Source: Oppiella nova
Taxonomy: Eukaryota > Arthropoda > Arachnida > Sarcoptiformes > Oppiidae
Direction: 5' to 3'
NCBI GenBank assembly: GCA_905397405.1
Contig: CAJPVJ010000256.1
Span: 1-30,229, forward strand
Length of the DNA stretch: 30,229 nt
Shown piece after piece: positions 1 through 9,760 of this stretch. A model generated the notes under the pieces. It saw only the letters and a list, made by a program, of their open reading frames with translations. It made no database searches and had not been told where the DNA came from. Each line of letters begins with the position of its first letter. The first letter of the stretch is position 1. A program made the position numbers and the translations under genes.

Positions 1-1
1 T

Positions 2-310
2 GTGGTAATACAACCGCCCTCTATGCCCGACCAACTCATCCGACACACACCTAAACTCATATTCGAGGAGTTATTCTCATTGACAGGAAGTCTCATTAGT
101 TTGTGGTTTGGCTTCTCTATCATAATGTTGACGGATGTCTATTCAGTTGTGACCAAACATTTTAAACAATATATTAATATTAATATTTTTTCTCAAAATT
201 TAGTTATAAAACTTTCTCCAAAGAAATGTGAAAAAATACCAAAATCTAATTTATTTGTTCATTCAAATCAGAGATCTAATTTTAAAAATAACAATTTTTT
301 GAATTCATAA
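2..310 (+). CDS. DEG/ENaC-like channel, C-terminal part (gene runs off the left edge)
   Basis: The open frame enters from the left edge and ends at 310. It matches the last ~100 residues of the two full paralogues downstream: a proline-containing extracellular stretch (PPSMPDQ), then TM2 with GSLISLWFGFSIIMLTDV, then a basic cytoplasmic tail. In the DEG/ENaC (amiloride-sensitive channel) family TM2 lines the pore and carries a GxS selectivity filter; here it reads GFS, as in the paralogues. The tail has diverged completely from the other copies. The Cys that follows TM2 in the paralogues (TDVCPLV) is absent here (TDVYSVV). The true start and the extracellular domain are outside the window, so it is not known whether this copy is intact. 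Confidence 0.8.
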   Translation: MVIQPPSMPDQLIRHTPKLIFEELFSLTGSLISLWFGFSIIMLTDVYSVVTKHFKQYININIFSQNLVIKLSPKKCEKIPKSNLFVHSNQRSNFKNNNFLNS

Positions 311-624
311 TCTAAATTAAAGTTAAAGATATAAAATATATTAATCATTTCATTCTCAAATATTTCAATTTCATATATTATTTATAGAATTTTAATTGTA
401 TATGAAAATTTAATTAATTTAAATAGGTTGTTTGTACCTATTTGTTTAAGACTTTTATTAATAATAATTTATTTATTCTAACTTATCTTATTTTTATTAT
501 GAATACACTATAAAATAAATGTAAATACAGAATTTCATTATTGACCAGTTACTACAGTATGTTCACAAAATAGTGTTTATGCAGACAATATAAACACATT
601 TAATAGTAAAATTTAACTTAAAAT
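311..624. other. Intergenic spacer with TATA-like box before the first full channel gene
   Basis: AT-rich spacer with no open frame of note. A TATAAA lies at 589-594, 31 bp before the ATG at 625. The second full paralogue has a TATAAA at a similar place (8154-8159, 20 bp before its ATG). If these are used, the mRNA leaders are very short. This is inference from position only. Confidence 0.35.
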
Positions 625-1935
625 ATGGATTTTAAAAGGTTGAAAATTAATTATCTATTCAAGATAATATGTTTGGGCCTATGTTTGTATCAAATCTACA
701 CAATTTGTGAGATTTATTTCTCATTCAAAGCTGTTATTTCATTGAATTACCGCAATATATCTGAGATATCATTGCCGGCCATTACTCTAAGTATTTCAAA
801 GTATTATCTTTTAAAAGATGAATATTTTGAAAATTTTACTTTTAATGCCACAGAAAGATTGAAATACTCGGAAAACATAACTCAATTCATTAATTCACTA
901 ACAATTGCCCAACAATTTAATGCATTATATTCAATGGACCAAATATTTTATCATTGTTCAGTTTTGAAAACAATCCTAAGTATTAGTTATACAGGCGATG
1001 ATGGGGTCAATTGCAGGGACATATCGCCCATTCAAAAATCCATTGATTATTATTCAATGTATTTCACATATTTTACTCAATTTGATGGACAACAGGATAA
1101 AAGATTCATCATATCTTACAAAGAGCACAGATTTAGAGATTTCACTCAAAATATGATCTTAATTAGCATTAAATTAAACATCCATTCACTTCATCTCTAC
1201 TTGCATTCACGGAAAGACCGATTATTTCGGTATGATATCAGAAAAATTGGATCTGAGTTCTCCTTTAAGGAAAACGGTATCTCTTTTATGAGATATCGTA
1301 AGACAAGTATCCATTCATTGCCAAAGCCCTACGAAACCGATTGCTTTGACTACACCTTAAAAGGATATTTCTCTAATGATGAGTGTATTGTTGACTGTAG
1401 ACTCAGACAACTGACATCCAGACTCAGACACCTGAATGAATGGCCAGGAAATTATCGGACGTCTAATGTGTCGGATAATCGCAAGTTTGCTGATATTCTC
1501 TCCAAATATTATCATAACAATCAAACGATGGACATTGAAATCGGAGTTTATTGTCAAAAGCATTGCAAATCTTATGTCGACTGTTACTCAGAAACGTATG
1601 ATATTAAAGTGGACCATTATCATCATTATAATTATAGCAGCAAATGGATAGTAATAAACCCCCCTGCCACACCCGACCAAGAGCTTAGGTATTTGCCACA
1701 AACATTAACGGTTGAGTTCCTGACATACATCGGGAGTACTATCAGTCTATGGTTTGGTTTCTCAATCATCACATTGACTGATGTCTGTCCACTGGTTTGC
1801 AGATATTTAAGTCAAATGATTTATATTAGAGTTGTTTCAAAAATTAAAAACTTTTATCACACTAATAACATTATGTTTAAGTTTGTTAATAAACGAAACA
1901 AAGTTACAAATAAAATAATCAAAACAACTAATTAA
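625..1935 (+). CDS. DEG/ENaC-like channel subunit, complete, single exon (436 aa)
   Basis: Predicted plasma-membrane cation channel subunit of the degenerin/ENaC/ASIC superfamily. TM1 spans about residues 9-35, preceded by a cytoplasmic tail of only ~8 residues, so the His-Gly gating motif of typical family members is absent. After TM1, SLPAITLSI corresponds to the family's FPAVTxC motif, with Ser replacing the Cys. The extracellular domain has a Cys-rich thumb-like region (TDCFDY, SNDECIVDCRL, GVYCQKHCKSYVDC) and several N-glycosylation sites (NFT, NAT, NIT, NVS, NQT). TM2 is about residues 362-390, with G378-F379-S380 at the selectivity-filter position. A short Lys/Arg-rich tail follows. 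At 436 aa it is shorter than ENaC/ASIC (about 500-700). It is close in sequence to 8179-9513. Ligand and ion selectivity cannot be read from sequence; insect PPK relatives act in chemo- or mechanosensation. Confidence 0.85.
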   Translation: MDFKRLKINYLFKIICLGLCLYQIYTICEIYFSFKAVISLNYRNISEISLPAITLSISKYYLLKDEYFENFTFNATERLKYSENITQFINSLTIAQQFNALYSMDQIFYHCSVLKTILSISYTGDDGVNCRDISPIQKSIDYYSMYFTYFTQFDGQQDKRFIISYKEHRFRDFTQNMILISIKLNIHSLHLYLHSRKDRLFRYDIRKIGSEFSFKENGISFMRYRKTSIHSLPKPYETDCFDYTLKGYFSNDECIVDCRLRQLTSRLRHLNEWPGNYRTSNVSDNRKFADILSKYYHNNQTMDIEIGVYCQKHCKSYVDCYSETYDIKVDHYHHYNYSSKWIVINPPATPDQELRYLPQTLTVEFLTYIGSTISLWFGFSIITLTDVCPLVCRYLSQMIYIRVVSKIKNFYHTNNIMFKFVNKRNKVTNKIIKTTN

Positions 1936-2137
1936 TATCATATATAAATGTCTTACAATAAAAATATTGATGCTAAAATCTAATTTATCATTTGATTTAT
2001 AATTTATAGTTCATTTGAGTAAAAAAATATTTGTATGTTTTAAATGACATGTCTAAATATTTATTTGTAATGAAATTAAAATTAATAAAATGATTACAAA
2101 CTATAATCAAAATTGTAGATTATATTTCTTGTTCATC

Positions 2138-2252
2138 ATTTGGTTTCTCAGTCATCACTTTGACTGATGTCTGTCCACTGATTTACAGACATTTAAGTCA
2201 AATTAATTATATAAAAATTGTTCAAAAAAAAGTTAAAAGCTTTGAATACATT
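2138..2252 (+). pseudogene. Fragment of a DEG/ENaC-like channel gene (TM2 and tail)
   Basis: A short stretch closely matches 1752-1860 of the upstream full gene. It encodes FGFSVITLTDVCPLI followed by the start of the tail, then a stop. No extracellular domain or TM1 precedes it, so it is an isolated 3' relic. The GFS filter triplet is preserved. It probably came from a paralogue lost by deletion, or a partial duplication of the neighbouring gene. Confidence 0.75.
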
Positions 2253-2497
2253 TGATATCTGATTTTATTTGTAGTTTAATTAAAACATTTTTATAATTAG
2301 TATTAAAACTGATTTTTTTATATAAAACATGAGATTTTATACAGAATTCGCTAAAACATTACAATTCATAATACAAAATACGATTACATTTAAGCATTAA
2401 TTACAAAATTAAAAAATGTTTGATAAATGACTTAAAAATCTTTTAAAGCAAATGTTAAGAAATGAATGACAAAACAATTGACACAAATCATAGGAAT

Positions 2498-3703
2498 CTA
2501 CAGAATATTGGTACCACTTTTGCTATCATTAGACAACTGTTTGGCCATCAAATCAATTCTAGTATCTCTTTCTAAGACAATCGAAACATTCTTCAAATGC
2601 AATCCATTCCTCCATTTCTTGTGGTCATTGTCTTCAACGACTTCGCCGTTTGTTTGCATCGATTTGTTCACAAACTCTATTAACTCGAACTCCAGTTTCC
2701 AATCATCTGTTGATATCTTGTTACAGATCTGTGAATCCGATTGTCTAACCACTTGATCTGATCGATGGTTCACTGGTTTAGACACTTCTATTGGTTCTTC
2801 GAGTCGAGTCATAGCAACTGTGAATGGTTTGCAATGATATGAAAGCAGTCTTGATCTCCAATTCAGACCAGTCTTTCGCCGCAACCTCTTCTCCAGTGAT
2901 TGTCTTCGAGTGAATCCGTAGGCGAAGTGGTCTTCATTTAATGCTTCACTCAATTCCCACTCAATTGCCTTCATTTCGATATTCCTCGGCAGCCATCGAT
3001 TGAATCCATTGACATGTCTTTGCAATAGATTCAAAAGCTTCTCACTATTGGGGTAAGAGATCTTCGGAACCGATTGAGTGGACAACCCGTGAACTATTCG
3101 CTGAGACAATGGTCTGAATCCCAATGTAGTGGACAAAGTTTGAGACAATTTTGAGGTCATCTCCAGGCGTGATATGAACCGTAAGATTCGATTCTTTCGA
3201 TTCATTTCCCTTAAGTTCTGCTCATTTAATGGACTAGACTTTGGTCTCAATCGGAGTCCAAGTCTTTGTCTATTCCTCGACTTCTTTGGCTGAGTTTTAC
3301 CACTCGTTTGAATCGATAGACAATTCTGGCGTTCAATCACTTCCCGATCGACTAATTGTCCACCGATTCTGGAGATTCGTCTTAAGGGAAACCACTCTTT
3401 AAGTGAATTCATGGGTTTTGCGACCAATTCTGTGGTTTGAATGACATTTAAATATCGCATAAATTCTTGCGATTCAATGCAATGGATGTCTCTCTCGATG
3501 GGCTCTTCGACGGCAACAACAGGTTTGTGGCAATACTTGTCGTAAAACTGTTGGTCGTATTGAGCGATCTTTTCATTGGAAAGCCTTTTGAGGACAACCT
3601 TTGGGTGCAAATCAATGCAACACTCGTTGTGGTGTTCAGTGAATCCAAAGTCTGTATAAACTCTTGATTTGGATCTCATTTTTGGGGTCAAATGTCTGTC
3701 CAA
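2498..3703 (-). CDS. Unrecognised 401-aa protein, lineage-restricted candidate
   Basis: Long open frame of 401 codons in an AT-rich background, with no signal peptide or membrane segment. I recognise no family. Visible traits: HHNECC near residues 24-29, scattered single Cys, a strongly basic Lys/Arg/Gln patch at about residues 136-155 that could bind nucleic acid or serve as a nuclear signal, and Arg-rich stretches through residue ~310. The C-terminal third is more acidic and mixed. The start at 3703 is supported by a good splice acceptor just upstream on the minus strand (CTTATTCTCAG, exon edge at about 3716), leaving 10 nt of leader in this exon. A 5' noncoding exon is proposed at 6146-6210. 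It lies between DEG/ENaC copies on the opposite strand. That the frame stays open this long supports a real gene; function is unknown. Confidence 0.6.
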   Translation of the reverse strand: MDRHLTPKMRSKSRVYTDFGFTEHHNECCIDLHPKVVLKRLSNEKIAQYDQQFYDKYCHKPVVAVEEPIERDIHCIESQEFMRYLNVIQTTELVAKPMNSLKEWFPLRRISRIGGQLVDREVIERQNCLSIQTSGKTQPKKSRNRQRLGLRLRPKSSPLNEQNLREMNRKNRILRFISRLEMTSKLSQTLSTTLGFRPLSQRIVHGLSTQSVPKISYPNSEKLLNLLQRHVNGFNRWLPRNIEMKAIEWELSEALNEDHFAYGFTRRQSLEKRLRRKTGLNWRSRLLSYHCKPFTVAMTRLEEPIEVSKPVNHRSDQVVRQSDSQICNKISTDDWKLEFELIEFVNKSMQTNGEVVEDNDHKKWRNGLHLKNVSIVLERDTRIDLMAKQLSNDSKSGTNIL

Positions 3704-3717
3704 TCAATTGATGTCTG

Positions 3718-6145
3718 AGAATAAGATTAAGATTATAGGGATTAACATAGGATTATAGGATTATAGGCTTATATTTGGTATAAAAGTTTGTAAAGTTTTA
3801 AAATAATTGAATAATTGATTCAACCATTCGTTAAATACATACAAAAAGGGTTCAAATATTGAAAGTTTAAGTTTTCAATATTTATGGATAGTATCCGTGA
3901 AAATGACTTAAAAAATAAAAATTAAGATAACAGCCAAACGTTTCGGTGAACACTGTGACTGTGAAGGGCTAACATGTTATGAGATATGAGAATATATTTG
4001 ACTAATCATTACATTTGAAAACTAATAAATTGACTTTTTCTGTGGGGAAGGCTATAGACGGTTGAGTCGTTCAGTGACCGATGGTGTAGTGAACGGTCAC
4101 TCATAAACTCGCGACAAAACTTTGTGAGCAATAAGAAAGCCTACAGAGAGCACCGGTATGTTTACACTGGTGGTTGGTCACCAGTGCTGCCCTCTCGTCA
4201 ATAGCCTGAGTAGCGTTGGTCACTGCCTGTCCTCACTCTTACCGACTGAACCGTCGATAGCGACCAGTTTAGGGATCTGCCGATCGCACCCTCCCGTCCT
4301 ATTACAGGCAGGGCTTAGGCCTATTCGAGGCAACCACTGAACCACTGCCCGGGCGGTCAGTTGTCTGAGCCGTGGCGTGGATTCAATGAGAACACGAGGC
4401 AATCAAATGAACCTTTATTTTGATGGCAATCACAAGAGTGTCGGGAAAATACTTTTTAGAAAAACAGGAAATACACATATTTTGGGCGATTATTCATATT
4501 TTTTCGTTAAAAGCTATTTCATTTGTCATATATTCATGTTTTTGAGAGTAAAATGAGTCAGAATGAATAAAACTAATAATATGAATGAATGCACATACAT
4601 GTATGTTTCAAAATAACAGTCCAATCGCAAAATATGAGGTTAAGAAAAAGTTTTTATAAGCAGGGGTTAGCGTTTATATGAGTAACCTTTTGCGTACGTA
4701 ATTATTGAATGACCCTTTATAAGGATTATAATTAACAAAACAAGGTTGACTTGAAGCCAATCAATACAATACGCTTTTCTAGTTAATGTTAATTAGAATT
4801 GTGACGCAAGCAAACCGTTAGTCACTCGCAGTCGCCATCGTTTTCATTATCCTTTTCCGTTAGGTGGAGACGCGTTAGTCGACACTAACTACTAATCTAT
4901 TGTATCGTTTAATCCGTATTTCTTTTAATAAATCATTTTAAATCCGTAAATCGCATATAATTTAATGACCGATTGTCGGCTAATCGCCAGCAGTCGTGTC
5001 AGTATAATATTTGTAGTTGTAAATACTATAATGTAAATTTTTGTATATATCTTAAATGAATTTATCAATTAATACATTATAGAAAATATTTCTAAATTGT
5101 AAAAAAATTTAAGTCAATTTTAATTCATTGCTGAAATCTTATAAACAATCCCATAATTAAATTATGATGACCTTTACTCAAAGACGTCATTATTTGAACA
5201 TTGCTTATGTCTTAACCATTTTCTCACACTCTTTGACACTCACATACACTTCCATTTCATTCTCAACTTGTACTACACGTCAGTCGACTTCAATCACTCG
5301 TACAGTAAAGTCGCACTCACCCTAACTCCCACTCAAACACACCAAACGCCATGTCTTAATCAAATTGTATCTCAAATACCGTTCAGTCAAATCACTCAAT
5401 ATAAACAATAGTTTCTTATCATTAACTCGTGTCCATTCATTCAACAGTTCAAACCCGATGACAATCATTCACTCATACACTCAACGGTAACCAATGAGCC
5501 CAATGTGGAGAGTAGTCGATACGCTGACACGCGGTCAGTGCGTAACCTTTTTAACATAATTTTTGTGTTCACAGATGTCGCCACAAATGGCAATCGATGT
5601 GCATCGCAATGATCCCTAATTTACGTATAACTCAACACTTGCGACAACCCATTGATTATTGCGTATAATATATGAGTGTAATAAATGTGATTAAACCCCA
5701 ACTACTGTCGCATATTGTGGGCGACAGACGTCGCACACGACTGAATAGCGTTGAGTTTCACATCCCTTTCCGCCCAACTCTCACTCCATTGTACACGCCT
5801 TACGTATCGATACTTATATTTTATACTTTTGTACGCGTTTTTTGAATTTAATTAATAAATTAGTTTGAATCGGATTTAACGCGTATTTCATCGACGAGCG
5901 GGACAGCCGCTTGCAACGGTCTGTTCCCTCAATATATTGGGTCAAACACCTCACATTAGATATAGTGATAGTAGTTTTCCATGCAGTCATATAAAATATA
6001 CATTCAAATCAAGGCTAAGAAAATACACTCAAATTACAGTAAGTCAAGTACTAGAGTCGATCTGAGGTTAAGATAACTCTGAACCTAACTGTGCGGCACC
6101 GGTACCTCAACTATGACTACAATATAAAATGAAAACAATACTTAC
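3718..6145 (-). other. Probable long 5' intron of the 401-aa gene, with unexplained GC-rich island
   Basis: No convincing coding region. If the donor GTAAGT (6145-6140, minus strand) joins the acceptor at about 3717, this is one 2.4-kb intron. About 4050-4420 is far more GC-rich than its surroundings and contains dyads, for example CACTGGTG paired with CACCAGTG (near 4165-4190) and AGTGACCG paired with CGGTCACT (near 4073-4102). The latter flanks TGGTGTAGTG, which resembles a tRNA A box, so a SINE-like origin is possible but unproven. Positions 5200-5500 are poor in G on the + strand, with many CACTC-type words. No open frame above 60 codons was convincing. Confidence 0.3.
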
Positions 6146-6240
6146 ATTGAGACGAGTGTCTGATATGAGAGACAATTGAATCGCCGAACAAAACAAACTA
6201 AACATCTGTTGAATCGAAACAAACGCTCGACTCTTATATG
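6146..6240 (-). promoter_or_regulatory. Candidate TATA promoter and 5' noncoding exon of the 401-aa gene
   Basis: On the minus strand CATATAAGAG (6240-6231) is a TATA box. About 30 nt downstream an exon would begin near 6210, and a consensus donor, CAAT|GTAAGT, follows (exon edge 6146). The next good acceptor on this strand ahead of a long frame is at about 3717. An ATG at 6205-6203 lies only a few nt from the predicted start site. It opens a frame that would be out of phase with the 401-codon frame after splicing, so it would be a short upstream frame. The assignment to the 401-aa gene is inference. Confidence 0.4.
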
Positions 6241-7555
6241 GAAGGGATTTGTTGTGAACGGAGTCGACGCAGTAGTCGCTCAACCAATGAGAGCGTAGGC
6301 GCTGTCTTTGATATTGAGGTCAACTGTGAACATGTCATTCACATTGTGTTTCAATGGGAGAGACGTATAGCATGTGTTTGAATCGGAAATACTAGCGACA
6401 CATATACTGTTACTCTATATTAATGGGTGGGTTCGCGGAGCACATGCAGAATGGGGACAACTATCGGAATATTTTAATGAAATACATGTCCGCGGACTGG
6501 CCTCCCAGTGCTGACCACGGATCTGGTATTCTCTTCGAGCGGTCACGTCCGGAACTGGAGTTATGGTCAGTTAAAGTGAGGAGTTCCCTTAGGCTTTGCC
6601 CCTAGAAAGTGAACAATAATTTCTCAAATAATATATGAATCGCGACTCGGATTACAATTAAGACTATGTTTATGAACACTGGACTCAATGATAGACTAAT
6701 CGCTTGGATTATATGGCGCACCGTTACCATCGCCTATTAGACCACAAAATAGTGATTTGAATTCAATGAATTTCTATGTAATAAATTTCAGATTAGATTC
6801 GGTTACGTGTCAACACTAATTGGTGACAAAACATTAATTTTAATTCAATTAAATTATTGTATAATTAAATAAATGAATGGAAAATGGATGACATCTCCGT
6901 TCAAACCAATGATCACCAGAAGAAGGCCTCGAACCTTAACATCGGGTTCTTAAGCAGTGGACCCGTTATAAGCGGAACATATATGAGGCCCACTCGCACA
7001 CCACCATTACGACGGGCTCAATGGCCAAGCTTTGTATCCATTATAATATAATTTATCCATAATTAAGATCTTTTTATACGTCAAAATGATAGTTAAGTTT
7101 AGGTCTAAACTATTTATAAAATTAAAGATTTGATTAAAATTAATAAATTGAATTGGCGATAATTGTCAACTATTCTCTGTATAGTCTCTGGTTTTATGAA
7201 ATGTGATCACATAAGTGGACAGACATGCAATGTAAGGTCAGTTCAGATTAAGATTCAATTTGTTTATGAATACACCATATATTACAACAATTGTTTGAAT
7301 AGATCCCTAATATTAGCGAATCATTAAAATACGGTTTACATCGACAGCGAAGGTGACGGACAGACCGCAACACCACTGCCAACAGAAATACACACATTTC
7401 GCACCTAAAGCTTCGGACACAACCCCAGGATTCACGTGATAAGCGATAGACATCTACGGATCATATGAGTGGACGGCGTCCTTCTTCTTCAGTCTTCCTC
7501 CAAGTCCTTCATTCGTATCGTTCGGTGCCTTCCATTCCACCCCATTGTCGGACTC
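6241..7555. other. Gene-free stretch with moderately GC-rich patches
   Basis: No recognisable gene. About 6423-6605 is an open stretch of 60 codons in locally GC-rich DNA, but it has no family signature and no splice context, so I do not call it coding. A tRNA-derived SINE candidate lies at about 6897-7030 (separate entry). Positions 7320-7560 are again GC-richer, without an open frame, and end where a decayed channel fragment begins. Confidence 0.3.
6897..7030 (-). mobile_element. Possible tRNA-derived SINE fragment
   Basis: On the minus strand TGGCCATTGAG (7027-7017) resembles a pol III A box, and GGTTCGAGGCC (6935-6925) resembles a B box (consensus GGTTCGANTCC). They are about 80 nt apart, as in tRNA-like SINE heads. 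No full tRNA cloverleaf is formed and no target-site duplication or A-rich tail was identified. It may be a chance match or a decayed copy. Confidence 0.3.
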
Positions 7556-7800
7556 TTTGTATGAAATCTACACAATTAATGACATTTATTTGTCATTCAA
7601 AAAATAGTCATTTCGATGAATGACCGCAATATATGTGAGATATGATTGCCGGCCATTACTCTAAGTATTCGGAAGTTTTATTTTTTAAAAGATGAATATT
7701 TTGATAGATTTTCGTTCAATACAAGCAACCGATGTTCAGAGTCACTGAACTTCAGACTCGCAAACCATTTCTCAATTCATTAATTCGCTCACAATATCTA
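7556..7800 (+). pseudogene. Fragment of a DEG/ENaC-like channel gene (after TM1)
   Basis: This stretch aligns with about 8240-8465 of the following full gene: the end of TM1, the SLPAITLS-type region, YFLKDEYF-like codons, and the segment before SQFINSLT. The frame is broken by early stops (for example TAG in the region matching the end of TM1) and one interior part has been replaced by unrelated sequence. There is no TM2 counterpart. It is a dead partial copy lying upstream of the intact gene. Confidence 0.75.
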
Positions 7801-8178
7801 AAATCAATAATTTTTAAAAATAATTAATTAAAAATATTAATTTCTGTGTTTATTAGAAAAGTTTTCTAAAAAATAATCACTTAATATAATTTTATTTTGT
7901 TTTTATTATAAACAATATTTTCGTTTGTTATTCTAATAAATAAATAAAATATATTAAAGTAAATGTAATGAAAGTAAACATTAGAAATATTGTAAATAAA
8001 TTGTTTTATTTGAAATAACATTTTAATAAATGACATTTAAATAACATTTAAATAACATAATAAGTTAATCTATTTCTTTACGTCATACTAGTATTATTGT
8101 CTCAGATATTGTATTGATTTTCATAAAACAATTTTAAAAAGATATTACTACTGTATAAAGCTTTAATAACCAAAAAAT
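7801..8178. other. AT-rich upstream region of the second full channel gene
   Basis: Very AT-rich DNA with no open frame. A TATAAA at 8154-8159 precedes the ATG at 8179. Three close occurrences of a short AACATTTAAATAA-type word at about 8018-8060 form a small tandem repeat. Confidence 0.3.
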
Positions 8179-9513
8179 ATGAATTTTAAAAGTTTAAAAA
8201 TTAATTATCTATTTATAATAGTATGTTTGGGTTTGTGTTTGTATCAAATTTGCACAATTTGTGAGATTTATTTCTCATTCAAAACAGTTATTTCAATGAA
8301 TTATGTGAATATCTCTGAGATATCATTGCCGGGCATTACTCTAAGTATTCCCAAGTATTACCTCTTAAGAGATGAATATTTTGAAAATTTCACATTTAAT
8401 GCAACAGAAAGATTGAAATATCCAGAAAACATTTCTCAATTCATTAATTCGCTAACAATTGCCCAACAATTTGAAGCATTGTATCCAACGGACCAAATAT
8501 TTTTTCCCTCCTGGGAGTGTTTGGTCTTGAAGACAATCCTAAGCAAAAGTAAACCGGATAATGCTTATGACAATTGCAGTGCTATATCGTCCATTCTAAA
8601 GTCAATTGATTACTATTCAATGTATTTGACATACTTTTCCCAATTTGATGGACAAAACAATAAAAATTTCATCATTTCTAATAGAGAACACAAATTTAGA
8701 GATTTTACTCAAAACATGATTTTAATTGGTGTTAAGTTAGACGCACTTTCAGTACATATTAATTTTCATTCAAGAAATGAAAAGGTAATTCGTTTGGATG
8801 AGTCGCGACCGGGAATTGGATTCACGTTTGATGACCAATACATCACTTATATATCATATCACAAGATAACTGTGCATTCATTGTCCAGACCTTATGACAC
8901 CGATTGCTTTGATTACAACTTAAAGGGCTATTACTCTAATGATGAGTGTATAGTCGACTGTAGACTCAAACAATTGATTCAGAGATTGAAGCATTTGAAT
9001 GAATGGCCCGGAAATTATCGCACGTCTAATGTGTCGGATAATCGCAAGTTTGCTGATATTCTCACCAAATATTATTATACCAATCAAACCATGGACATTG
9101 AAATTGGAGTTTATTGTCAAAGTCATTGCAAATCATTTGTCGATTGCTACTCAGAAACATACGATATTAAAGTGAATAATTATCCTATTAATGAAAAATA
9201 TAAATTTATTGTAATCAATGAGCCCTTCACTCCGGACCAAGAGCTCAGGTTTTCACCACAATTATTAACCGTTGAGTTCCTGACATACATCGGAAGTACT
9301 ATCAGTCTATGGTTTGGTTTCTCAATCATCACTTTGACTGATGTCTGTCCACTGGTTTTCAGATACTTAAGTCAAATTGTTTATATAAGAATAGTTCCGT
9401 ACATTAAAAACTATTATCACAATAAGATAACAGTTAAGTTTTTTATTAAATCAAACAAAGTTACAAATAAGGCAATCAAATCAGAGCACAATACACAAAC
9501 TGCAAATATCTGA
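8179..9513 (+). CDS. DEG/ENaC-like channel subunit, complete, single exon (444 aa)
   Basis: Paralogue of the gene at 625-1935, and by eye about three-quarters identical. It has the same architecture: a cytoplasmic N-tail of under 10 residues without a His-Gly motif, TM1 (about 9-35), an extracellular domain with matching Cys (TDCFDY, SNDECIVDCRL, GVYCQSHCKSFVDC), N-glycosylation sites, and TM2 with G380-F381-S382 at the filter, then a short basic tail. The strongest conservation is in the thumb-like region and TM2. The weakest is at the extracellular segment near residues 105-135, where Cys number and spacing differ (PSWECLVLK, DNCSAIS), and at the tail. The frame is uninterrupted, so this copy is likely functional. 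Both copies lack introns, which fits retroposition of an ancestor or intron loss followed by tandem duplication. Confidence 0.85.
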   Translation: MNFKSLKINYLFIIVCLGLCLYQICTICEIYFSFKTVISMNYVNISEISLPGITLSIPKYYLLRDEYFENFTFNATERLKYPENISQFINSLTIAQQFEALYPTDQIFFPSWECLVLKTILSKSKPDNAYDNCSAISSILKSIDYYSMYLTYFSQFDGQNNKNFIISNREHKFRDFTQNMILIGVKLDALSVHINFHSRNEKVIRLDESRPGIGFTFDDQYITYISYHKITVHSLSRPYDTDCFDYNLKGYYSNDECIVDCRLKQLIQRLKHLNEWPGNYRTSNVSDNRKFADILTKYYYTNQTMDIEIGVYCQSHCKSFVDCYSETYDIKVNNYPINEKYKFIVINEPFTPDQELRFSPQLLTVEFLTYIGSTISLWFGFSIITLTDVCPLVFRYLSQIVYIRIVPYIKNYYHNKITVKFFIKSNKVTNKAIKSEHNTQTANI

Positions 9514-9516
9514 ATT

Positions 9517-9760
9517 AATTAAACATTAATAAGTTTTCAATTTATAAAAATCATTCAAAGATATTGAACTGAAATAAGTGAGAGTTAATTATAGGACACA
9601 TTTGGAGGAATGGTATGGGAATTGAGTGCAATATCTTTGATTTGAATTAAACATTAATAAGTTTTCAATTTATAAAAATCATTCAAAGATATTGAACTGA
9701 AATAAGTGAGAGTTAATTATAGGACACATTTGGATGAATGGTATGGGAATTGAGTGCAAT
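9517..9760. repeat. Tandem duplication, 128-bp period (two 116-bp copies)
   Basis: Positions 9517-9632 and 9645-9760 are nearly identical, with one visible difference (GGAGGA versus GGATGA near 9605/9733). They are separated by 12 bp. The duplication lies between the convergent channel gene (stop at 9511-9513) and the secreted cysteine protein. The right copy includes the last 44 bp of coding sequence and the stop of the secreted-protein gene. The left copy is therefore a silent duplicate of that gene's 3' end. The near-identity indicates a recent event. Confidence 0.95.

Noticed and set aside
4158-4402. Overlapping 60-codon frames on both strands in the GC-rich island
   Set aside because: Frames open on both strands are expected from GC-rich DNA; no family signature, no splice context.
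6423-6605. 60-codon frame MGGFAEHMQNG...
   Set aside because: Slightly coding-like composition, but no recognisable domain, no flanking exons and no promoter; left as unexplained.
625-9513. Gustatory or ionotropic receptor identity for the membrane proteins
   Set aside because: Only two membrane segments with a large Cys-bearing loop and a GxS motif in the second; this fits DEG/ENaC, not seven-helix or ligand-gated glutamate-type receptors.
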